Positions 1 to 5,435 of a DNA stretch of 5,435 nt are shown here, piece after piece. The position numbers were made by a program, and so were the translations under genes. The notes under the pieces are model-generated. The model worked only from the letters and a program-made list of their open reading frames with translations. It ran no database searches and was not told where the DNA came from. Source of the stretch: an uncultured Rhodospirillales bacterium (lineage in GTDB: Bacteria > Pseudomonadota > Alphaproteobacteria > Acetobacterales > Acetobacteraceae). The DNA lies in contig CAIMVB010000352.1 in the NCBI GenBank assembly GCA_903844785.1, positions 1 through 5,435 on the forward strand. Direction: 5' to 3'. Every line of letters starts with the position of its first letter. Position 1 is the stretch's first letter.

Positions 1-35
1 AAAGCTTTGATGAGCCTGAAAGTGATGCCGCATGA
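1..35 (+). CDS. 3' end of an upstream gene (partial, unidentified)
   Basis: The third reading frame is open from the window edge and encodes the tail SFDEPESDAA before a TGA at 33-35. That TGA shares an ATGA with the ATG at 32-34 of the next gene, the usual form of a coupled operon junction. Frame 2 closes at base 8-10, and frame 1 would need an overlap of more than 80 bases, so frame 3 is the best reading. The acidic, small-residue tail looks like an ordinary C-terminus. Only ten residues are visible, so no function can be given. It implies that the oxidoreductase that follows is not the first gene of its operon. Confidence 0.55.
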   Translation, partial: SFDEPESDAA

Positions 36-1453
36 AGCACGATATTGCCGGCCTGATGGCCGCCCTGCCCGATATCCGCTGGGTGACGGATGCCGCGCTG
101 GTGCGCCAGCGTAGCCGCGATTTCTTCTGGTATAGCCCCGTACTCAAGCGCCAATTAAATGGCGTGAGCGCGGATGTAGTAGCTGAAGCGCGTGATGAGG
201 CTGATGTGGTGCGCATTCTGGCGGCCTGCCATGCGCGGCGTATTCCGGTCACGCCGCGCGGTGCGGGCACGGGCAATTACGGCCAGGCCATGCCGCTGCA
301 TGGTGGCGTGGTGTTGGATGTCTCCGCTTTGGATAAGTTGCTTTGGGCCAAGCCGGGCGTAATGCGCGCCCAGGCCGGCGCCAAGCTGATTGCGCTTGAT
401 GAACAAACGCGCCAACAAGTGGGCGGGGAATTGCGCTTTCATCCTTCAACGAAGCGCACCGCGACTATTGGTGGCTTTGTGGCCGGCGGTTCGGCCGGTG
501 CTGGTTCCTGCATGTGGGGTTCCTTCCGTGAACCTGGCAATGTGCTGGGCTTGCGCGTGATCACCATGGAAGAAACGCCGCGCATTCTGGAATTGCGTGG
601 CGCGGAGATTGAAAAAGCCAATCATGCCTATGGCACGAATGGCATTATCACCGAAGTCGAAATGCCCCTCGCCCCCGCCTATGAATGGGTGGATGTGATG
701 ATGGCCTTCCCCAGTTTCATGGAAGCCGCACGCTTTGCTGAGGCCGTGACTTTGGCCGATGGCATTGTGAAAAAGCTGGCGACCGTGGTGGCAGCGCCCG
801 TACCGCAGCAATATTTCCGGCATTTCGAAGGCCGCATCCCAGCGGGCAAAAGCGTCACCATGCTGATGATCGCCGCGCCCTTTCTGGAAGCTTTTGAAGC
901 GCTGAAGATCAAGCATGGCGCAACGGATGCGGAAATCTATCGCTGCCCGACGGAAGAAGCGGCGGTACCGCTTTACGAACATGCCTGGAACCACACCACG
1001 CTACAGGCGCTGAAGCTCGATCGCGGCATCACCTATTTGCAAACATTATTTCCGCCACCGAGCCATATGGCGTTGGTGGAGAAAATGGAAGCGCTGTTCG
1101 GTGATGAAGTGCCGATGCATCTGGAATTTGTGCGCTTCGGTGGGCATGTTACCTGCTTCGGCCTGCAATTGGTGCGCTATACCAGCGAAGAACGCTTGGC
1201 CGAGATTATTCGTATCCATGAAGCCAATGGCTGCCCGGTCTTCAACCCGCATGCCTTCTCGCTTGAAGAAGGCGGCATGAAGCGCGTGGATGCGCGGCAA
1301 TTGGCCTTCAAGAAGGAAGCCGATCCGCTGGGCTTGCTCAACCCCGGCAAGATGCTCGCCTGGGATGATCCGGATTGGTCGCCCGATCGCCCACGCACGC
1401 ATTACATGTATGGCGACCCGGATGCGCCCGAAGTTGAAGAAAGGCTCGATTAG
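32..1453 (+). CDS. FAD-binding oxidoreductase (PCMH/VAO superfamily, GlcD-like)
   Basis: This 473-residue protein is a probable soluble flavoprotein oxidase or dehydrogenase acting on a hydroxy-acid, alcohol or similar small substrate. The PCMH-type FAD domain covers about residues 45-215. The pyrophosphate loop is PRGAGTGNYG at 75-84, followed by GGVVLDVSALDKLL at 91-104. A second FAD-contact block, HPSTKRTATIGGFVAGG, lies at 137-153, and YGTNGIITEVEMPLAP at 200-215 matches the G-x-x-GI-x-TE block of GlcD and D-lactate dehydrogenases. The C-terminus has DPLGLLNPGKM at 431-441, the usual end of this superfamily, then about 30 extra residues rich in D, P and R. No signal peptide or membrane segment is evident. 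The ATG at 32 is the first start after an in-frame TGA at 23-25 and overlaps the stop of the upstream gene. The flavodoxin-like gene follows after nine bases. The superfamily is clear; the substrate is not recognisable from sequence. Confidence 0.9.
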   Translation: MKHDIAGLMAALPDIRWVTDAALVRQRSRDFFWYSPVLKRQLNGVSADVVAEARDEADVVRILAACHARRIPVTPRGAGTGNYGQAMPLHGGVVLDVSALDKLLWAKPGVMRAQAGAKLIALDEQTRQQVGGELRFHPSTKRTATIGGFVAGGSAGAGSCMWGSFREPGNVLGLRVITMEETPRILELRGAEIEKANHAYGTNGIITEVEMPLAPAYEWVDVMMAFPSFMEAARFAEAVTLADGIVKKLATVVAAPVPQQYFRHFEGRIPAGKSVTMLMIAAPFLEAFEALKIKHGATDAEIYRCPTEEAAVPLYEHAWNHTTLQALKLDRGITYLQTLFPPPSHMALVEKMEALFGDEVPMHLEFVRFGGHVTCFGLQLVRYTSEERLAEIIRIHEANGCPVFNPHAFSLEEGGMKRVDARQLAFKKEADPLGLLNPGKMLAWDDPDWSPDRPRTHYMYGDPDAPEVEERLD

Positions 1454-1462
1454 GCGCGCTTC

Positions 1463-2044
1463 ATGCGGGTGCTGCTTATCCATTGCCATCCGCGGACGGA
1501 AAGCTTTTCGGCGGCGCTCCGCGACACAGCGCGACATGCGCTGGAAGCCGCCGGACATCAGGTGGAATGCCGTGATCTTTACGCGGAAGGCTTCTCGCCG
1601 GCGTTAAGTGCCGCGGAGCATCGCGATTATCTGGACCCCGCAAACCATCCGCCCGATGTCGCAGACTATGTCGCAGCCTTGCAACGCGCGGATGCCTTGC
1701 TGTTGGTCTACCCCACCTGGTGGTATGGGCTGCCGGCGATGTTGAAGGGCTGGTTTGATCGCATCTGGGCGCCGGGGGTTGCCTTCAAGCTTGGCGATGG
1801 CGCGATTGAACCATTGCTCACCAATATCAAGCGCATTGGCGTTATCACCACCTATGGTTCGCCGCTCTGGCTGCTTTGGGTGATTGGCTGGCCGGATAAA
1901 AAGCTGATCAATCGCGGCCTTAAGCGGCTTTGCGCGCGGGATTGCCGCCTGGAATGGCTGATGCTGACCAGAATGGATCAGCGCCAAGCCCCCGAACGCG
2001 CGGCATTTCTGGCGAAGGTAAAGGCACGCCTCAGCCGGTGGTAG
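1463..2044 (+). CDS. Flavodoxin-fold NAD(P)H:quinone oxidoreductase-like protein (Flavodoxin_2 family)
   Basis: A 193-residue cytoplasmic flavoprotein of the NQO1/MdaB/KefF type, expected to bind FMN or FAD and reduce quinones or related acceptors with NAD(P)H. The N-terminal strand MRVLLIHCHP runs into the phosphate-binding turn RTESFSAALR (11-20), matching the family pattern HP-x(3)-SF-x(2)-L. The second flavin-contact block, YPTWWYGLPAMLKGWFDRIW at 83-102, is the strongest family marker. The third is the TTYGSP turn at 129-134, followed by a very hydrophobic LWLLWVIGW stretch at 135-143. Length fits the shorter members of the family (about 190-200). It starts nine bases after the FAD oxidoreductase, with only a weak ribosome-binding sequence, so it is probably coupled to it. 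Its last 14 bases overlap the 3' end of the convergent amidohydrolase gene. Physiological electron acceptor unknown. Confidence 0.88.
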   Translation: MRVLLIHCHPRTESFSAALRDTARHALEAAGHQVECRDLYAEGFSPALSAAEHRDYLDPANHPPDVADYVAALQRADALLLVYPTWWYGLPAMLKGWFDRIWAPGVAFKLGDGAIEPLLTNIKRIGVITTYGSPLWLLWVIGWPDKKLINRGLKRLCARDCRLEWLMLTRMDQRQAPERAAFLAKVKARLSRW

Positions 2045-3386
2045 CCTCAAAAAGGTGATCCAATTCGCGCCAATCCGGCACTTCCGCATCCAACAACTTG
2101 CCTGCGCGCAACACGATCCGATCCGCCTGCGGGCGCGATAGCCATTCCGTCATATGCCGCGCACGGAACAGGATAAGATCAGCGTTAGCGCCCGGCTTGA
2201 TCATGCCTACACCGCTTAGCCCCATCGCTGCAGCAGGATGCACGCCAACCGCAAGCGGCCAATCACCATAAGGGTGATCCAGATGCAGAATGCGCGTTGC
2301 TTCGCGCATCACCTCCACCATGTCCAGATCGCCATAGGCATAGAAGGGATCGCGCGTATTGTCAGACGCGAGGGAAACGGAAACCCCGCCCAACTGCATT
2401 TCATGCACCAAAGTCACGCCACGCCAACGCGGGGTGCGCCCTGGCTCACGATCCTGCAAATACATATTGCACATGGGAAGAACCACAATCGCCACCCCGG
2501 CATCGGCGCAGGCCTTGATGGTTTCCGCGGCGAATTCATCTGTCTGGCGTGACAGAGAACAGCAATGCCCGCATTGAATGCGCCCTTTGAAGCCACGGCG
2601 TAGCGCTGTCAGCGCAATTTCGCGCAAGGCGCGCGCGCCGGTCTCCCCGCTTTCATCAACATGCAAATCAAGATCAAGCCCGCGCGCTTCGGCAAGCGCG
2701 AAGAAATGATCCAGCATGGCGTGGAATTCAGTCGGGATATCATCATGAATACCGCCGGAAAGCCTTGTCACCATGCCCAATACGCCGCCTGAATCGGCAA
2801 CAATATCGGCAAGCACCGCGCCTTCTTCGCCCGCAAAGCGATCTAGTGGCGCAATGGAGGAAGCCTGCAAGGTAATGCGCCCGGCCCAATCATCGCGCAA
2901 TTGGCGAAACATCCGCCAAGCCTTGGGCGCATGGGGCATGTAGCTATCCAGATGCGTGCGCACCGCAACCGTCCCATGGGCATAAGCTGCCCGCAGTGCG
3001 AATTCAGCCCGCGCACGCATATCGGCTTCAGACCAATTCACATCTCGGTCCGCCATAACAGTCATTACGGCACCAATGAAACTGCCATCCGGATTGGCTG
3101 CGCGTTGCCAGATATGGCCCTTATCCAGATGCGTATGCGCATCCAACATACCTGGCCAGATTTGCCCGCCATCCAATGAAATCCCATCCGGCGCGCTGCC
3201 CAATGGTGCGATGGCCGCGATGCGGCCCTGTTCGATCCGCAGATCAAACCGCGCAATGCCATCTCGGTCCAAGGGCAACGCCGCCGCGCCGGCCAATACC
3301 GAAGCAGGGGCGCGCGCATCGCGCAGCCAGAAATTACTGCCCGCGCCAGCCAAAGCAGCGCGGAGTTTCGCCATGGCCAGGCTCAT
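2031..3386 (-). CDS. Cytosine deaminase-like amidohydrolase (CodA-related, metal-dependent)
   Basis: A 451-residue member of the amidohydrolase superfamily, expected to hydrolyse an amino or amide group of a pyrimidine or other N-heterocycle in the cytoplasm. The beta-sandwich starts near 45-75 and the TIM barrel follows. Metal and catalytic residues can be matched by eye to E. coli CodA: H84 and H86 in DAHTHLDKG (CodA H61/H63), H242 and E245 in HVDE (H214/E217), H274 in CGHCC (H246) and D342 in ASDNTRDPFYAYG (D313). The C-terminal strand IKPGANADLILF (396-407) is the usual return to the sandwich. Length is slightly above CodA (about 427) because of roughly 23 extra N-terminal residues. Its ATG at 3386 overlaps the permease stop by ATGA and is preceded by a good ribosome-binding site. 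The internal ATG at 3374 is an alternative start. As the last gene of the importer operon, it probably acts on the imported compound. Cytosine as the actual substrate is doubtful because pocket residues differ from CodA. Confidence 0.88.
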   Translation of the reverse strand: MSLAMAKLRAALAGAGSNFWLRDARAPASVLAGAAALPLDRDGIARFDLRIEQGRIAAIAPLGSAPDGISLDGGQIWPGMLDAHTHLDKGHIWQRAANPDGSFIGAVMTVMADRDVNWSEADMRARAEFALRAAYAHGTVAVRTHLDSYMPHAPKAWRMFRQLRDDWAGRITLQASSIAPLDRFAGEEGAVLADIVADSGGVLGMVTRLSGGIHDDIPTEFHAMLDHFFALAEARGLDLDLHVDESGETGARALREIALTALRRGFKGRIQCGHCCSLSRQTDEFAAETIKACADAGVAIVVLPMCNMYLQDREPGRTPRWRGVTLVHEMQLGGVSVSLASDNTRDPFYAYGDLDMVEVMREATRILHLDHPYGDWPLAVGVHPAAAMGLSGVGMIKPGANADLILFRARHMTEWLSRPQADRIVLRAGKLLDAEVPDWRELDHLFEATTG

Positions 3387-4216
3387 CGCCGATCCCCCCT
3401 GCCCATCGCACTTTCATGCCAATGGCGCAGCAGCAAATGCGTGAGCAGGCTGAGCGCCAGGAAACCCGCGATCCCAGTGGTGGAAACCAGCACAAGCGCC
3501 GCAAACATGCGCGGGATTTGCAACTGATACCCCGCTTCCAGAATGCGATAGGCAAGGCCGGAAGCGCTACCGCCTGTACCCGCGACGAATTCCGCGACAA
3601 TGGCGCCAATCAGCGCCAGCCCGCCGGAAATGCGCAAGCCCGCGAGGAAATACGGCAAGGCGGAAGGCAGCAGCAAGCGTGTCAGCACCTGCCAACGCGA
3701 TGCACGGTAAAGCTTGAACAGATCCTTCAAATTATGATCCGCCGAATTCAAGCCAACCGTGGTATTAGATAGGATCGGGAAAAACGCCACGATCCACGCA
3801 CAGATCAGCAAGGATATCGCGATATCATCCACCCAAATGATGATCAGCGGTGCAATCGCGACGATGGGTGTGACTTGCAGGATCACTGCAAAGGGAAACA
3901 GCGACAATTCAATGATGCGCGATTGCGCGAAAAGAATGGCCAGCAACAGCCCCAGAACAGCTGCCAACGATAGCGCCAGAATGGTAATTTTCAAGGTGAC
4001 CAACAGCGATACGGAAAGTGACGCCCAATCGCGCAGCAGGGTCTCCCAAATGGCAATGGGGCCAGGAAGGATATAGGGAGGGATTTCACGTATCCGCACC
4101 ATCGCTTCCCAACCGCCCAGAAACAGCAGCGCCAAAAATGTCGGCGCCAGAATCCGCAGCCACATGCCTTCCGCAAATCCGCCGGAAGCGGGCAACGTTT
4201 GGGTACCTTCACTCAT
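3383..4216 (-). CDS. ABC transporter permease (SsuC/TauC/ThiX-type, BPD_transp_1)
   Basis: A 277-residue inner-membrane permease, the translocation subunit of the importer encoded here. The N-terminal region has one membrane segment (about 22-40) and then the family stretch YILPGPIAIWETLLRDW at 48-64. Further hydrophobic segments lie near 71-96, 106-128, 131-150, 190-210 and 238-262, six in total as usual for the family. The cytoplasmic EAA-type loop that docks on the ATPase is at about 160-194, seen as DLFKLYRASRWQVLTRLLLP at 165-184. The start used is the ATG at 4216, giving MSEGTQTLP. It overlaps the ATPase stop by eight bases. A longer in-frame reading from 4339 is possible but would add 41 residues of non-membrane, basic sequence lying wholly within the ATPase gene. 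The permease ends in an ATGA overlap with the amidohydrolase. Family is certain; the cargo is inferred only from the neighbours. Confidence 0.93.
   Translation of the reverse strand: MSEGTQTLPASGGFAEGMWLRILAPTFLALLFLGGWEAMVRIREIPPYILPGPIAIWETLLRDWASLSVSLLVTLKITILALSLAAVLGLLLAILFAQSRIIELSLFPFAVILQVTPIVAIAPLIIIWVDDIAISLLICAWIVAFFPILSNTTVGLNSADHNLKDLFKLYRASRWQVLTRLLLPSALPYFLAGLRISGGLALIGAIVAEFVAGTGGSASGLAYRILEAGYQLQIPRMFAALVLVSTTGIAGFLALSLLTHLLLRHWHESAMGRGDRR
3394..3400 (-). promoter_or_regulatory. Ribosome-binding site of the amidohydrolase gene
   Basis: On the minus strand AGGGGGG lies seven bases before the ATG at 3386, inside the last codons of the permease gene. It is a purine-rich Shine-Dalgarno-like stretch at normal spacing. 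It supports the start at 3386 over the in-frame ATG twelve bases downstream at 3374. Confidence 0.5.
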
Positions 4217-4994
4217 GCACGCCCCCAATGGCCGAAGAAAGCGCATGGGAAACCGTACGGCATTGTGCGGCATATTCAGGGGAGGTGCGGAATTCCTCAC
4301 CCCGTTCCGCCGGCGCGGTGATGCGCACTTCCTCAGCAATCCGCCCCGGGCGCGGAGCCATCACCACAATACGTTCCGCCAGATAGACGCTTTCAAACAC
4401 CGAATGGGTCACGAAAATCACCGTAAATCGTTCCTGCGCCCAAAGCTGGACCAGATCATTATTCAGCCGAAAGCGGGTAATTTCATCCAAGGCCGCGAAG
4501 GGTTCATCCATAAGCAGAATACGCGGTCGCGTGACCAGTGCGCGGGCGATGGAAACGCGCATCCGCATGCCGCCCGAAAGCGCGCGGGGATAGGCTTTCT
4601 CAAACCCTTTCAGGTCAACCCTGGCAATCCATTCCGCGGCGCGTTCTTCGGCTTCGCGCCGCTTCATGCCGGCCAATTCCAAGGGCAGCGCGACATTACG
4701 TATCACGCTGGCCCAAGGCATCAGGGTTGGTTCCTGAAACACAAAGCCGATATCGCGATCCACTTCACGGCCGGCGTCATGGGTTGCCATCGGCCAATCC
4801 ATATTGCCGCCGCTGGGCGTGGTAAGCCCCGCGATCAGGCGCAGCAACGTGGATTTGCCGCAGCCCGAAGGCCCCAGCAATGCCATGAAATCCCCTGGCA
4901 TGATCGTCAGATCAATACCATCCAGCGCCAGGGTTCCCGTTGCGTAAAGCTTGGAAACCCCAGTGAGCGAAAGCAGCGGGCGTCGATCGCTCAA
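4209..4994 (-). CDS. ABC transporter ATP-binding protein (SsuB/TauB-type)
   Basis: A complete 261-residue ATPase that powers the importer on the cytoplasmic face of the membrane. All nucleotide-binding elements are intact: Walker A GPSGCGKST at 41-49, Q-loop VFQEPTLMPW with Q87, signature LSGGMRMRVSIARAL at 139-153, Walker B ILLMDEP at 159-165, D-loop ALD at 168-170 and switch H197 in VTHS. The LSGGM signature and the Q-loop ending in LMPW are typical of the nitrate/sulfonate/taurine/thiamine-precursor importer subfamily. The start is a TTG at 4994 that shares TTGA with the stop of the binding-protein gene. No ATG, GTG or other TTG occurs between the preceding in-frame stop (5046-5048) and this codon, so TTG is the best start. 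The 3' end overlaps the permease start by eight bases. Both overlaps point to translational coupling, which would keep subunit amounts matched. Confidence 0.95.
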   Translation of the reverse strand: MSDRRPLLSLTGVSKLYATGTLALDGIDLTIMPGDFMALLGPSGCGKSTLLRLIAGLTTPSGGNMDWPMATHDAGREVDRDIGFVFQEPTLMPWASVIRNVALPLELAGMKRREAEERAAEWIARVDLKGFEKAYPRALSGGMRMRVSIARALVTRPRILLMDEPFAALDEITRFRLNNDLVQLWAQERFTVIFVTHSVFESVYLAERIVVMAPRPGRIAEEVRITAPAERGEEFRTSPEYAAQCRTVSHALSSAIGGVHE

Positions 4995-5435
4995 GCCAGG
5001 CCGACCCGCCGATTGACGAAACGCAGCGAATAGGCGCGCTTCACATCAAGCCCAGGCGGCATCACTTCCGCATCACGCATGGCGGTATAGAAGGCTTCCC
5101 AACGCTCATCGGTCATGGCGCCGACGCCAAGCCGTTCGGCATCACCAGAAAGGACAATGCCGCGTTCATTCATGGCGCGAACGGCGTAATCGATCTTTTC
5201 CTGCGTCATTTCCTGATTGTCGCGCATGATCAAGGCATTGGCCGCCGCCACATCCTGCCCGCGCAGATACTGCGTCCAGCCCTGCATGGTTGCATCCACA
5301 AAGCGCTGGATCAGATCAGGCTTTTCCTCAACCAGCTTGCGCGAAATATCAATGGTTGTCTGATAATTCGGGAAGCCCGCATCGGCGAACAGCAGGACCT
5401 TGGGCTTCGCGCCAGCAAGCTGCGCCGCAAATGTC
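4991..5435 (-). CDS. NMT1/THI5-like ABC substrate-binding protein, C-terminal part (partial)
   Basis: The frame stays open to the right edge of the window, so the true start lies outside; the GTG at 5299 is internal, not the start. The visible 147 residues are roughly the C-terminal half of a periplasmic binding protein that would normally be about 320-340 residues with a signal peptide. Upstream of the internal GTG the frame reads through VLLFADAGFPNYQTT and then EEKPDLIQRFVDATMQGW, which matches the NMT1 pattern 'enPelvkrFv.A...G'. The segment GAMTDERWEAFYTAMRD, then a PPGLDV turn and a C-terminal YSLRFVNRRVGLA, also fits the family end. It precedes the ATPase with a four-base TTGA overlap and is the first visible gene of the importer operon. 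Relatives bind thiamine-precursor pyrimidines, sulfonates, nitrate or riboflavin-like ligands; the ligand-contacting N-lobe is not visible here. Confidence 0.88.
   Translation of the reverse strand, partial: TFAAQLAGAKPKVLLFADAGFPNYQTTIDISRKLVEEKPDLIQRFVDATMQGWTQYLRGQDVAAANALIMRDNQEMTQEKIDYAVRAMNERGIVLSGDAERLGVGAMTDERWEAFYTAMRDAEVMPPGLDVKRAYSLRFVNRRVGLA

Noticed and set aside
446..994. A 182-codon open frame on the minus strand
   Set aside because: It is fully antisense to the FAD domain of the oxidoreductase and shows no domain or start signal; it is a compositional shadow.
1454..1462. Possible promoter between the oxidoreductase and the flavodoxin-like gene
   Set aside because: The gap is only nine bases, and I saw no -35/-10 pair in the flanking coding sequence.
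1451..1463. 13-base direct repeat TAGGCGCGCTTCA, also at 5031-5043
   Set aside because: One copy spans a gene junction and the other is within the binding-protein gene. A single match of this length in a window of this size is compatible with chance and there are no further copies.
3813..3826. Perfect 14-base palindrome GATATCGCGATATC
   Set aside because: It sits inside the permease coding region, encodes ordinary residues (DIAIS) and has no promoter nearby. A related GATATCGCGATC occurs in the ATPase gene at about 4749-4760, also explained by coding. An operator role has no support.
4217..4339. N-terminal extension of the permease to 4339
   Set aside because: The extra 41 residues would lie entirely within the ATPase gene and lack family resemblance. 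The ATG at 4216 gives the normal family length and a usual coupled overlap.
4164..5033. A 289-codon open frame on the plus strand
   Set aside because: It lies antisense to the ATPase and permease start, which show complete family motifs on the minus strand. Its translation is His/Arg/Gln-rich low-quality sequence with no recognisable domain, as expected of a shadow frame.

Overview
The window is gene-dense, moderately GC-rich bacterial DNA with almost no intergenic space. Codon choice and protein style (NMT1/THI5-type ABC importer, CodA-like amidohydrolase, tight ATGA-type overlaps) suggest a proteobacterium, most likely an alphaproteobacterium of the Rhodospirillales/Acetobacteraceae kind. 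That placement is an impression, not a demonstrated assignment.

Left half, plus strand. The last codons of an upstream gene (1-35) overlap by ATGA the start of a 473-residue FAD-binding oxidoreductase of the PCMH/VAO superfamily (32-1453). Nine bases later a 193-residue flavodoxin-fold NAD(P)H:quinone oxidoreductase-like protein follows (1463-2044). These three look like one operon whose promoter lies left of the window.

Right half, minus strand, read from right to left. The C-terminal half of an NMT1/THI5-like periplasmic substrate-binding protein (4991-5435, N-terminus outside the window) is followed by an SsuB/TauB-type ATPase with a TTG start (4209-4994), an SsuC/TauC-type permease (3383-4216) and a cytosine-deaminase-like amidohydrolase (2031-3386). 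Each junction overlaps by 4, 8 and 4 bases, so the four are almost certainly cotranscribed and translationally coupled from a promoter right of the window.

The two operons converge and their last genes overlap by 14 bases (2031-2044), leaving no room for a conventional terminator between them. Functionally the locus reads as uptake plus hydrolysis of a small ring compound: importer and amidohydrolase in one operon, with two flavoprotein redox enzymes facing them. The amidohydrolase keeps all metal and catalytic residues expected from CodA, but residues that contact cytosine in CodA appear changed, so the substrate may be a different pyrimidine or N-heterocycle. I saw no RNA gene, mobile element, CRISPR array or clear new system.
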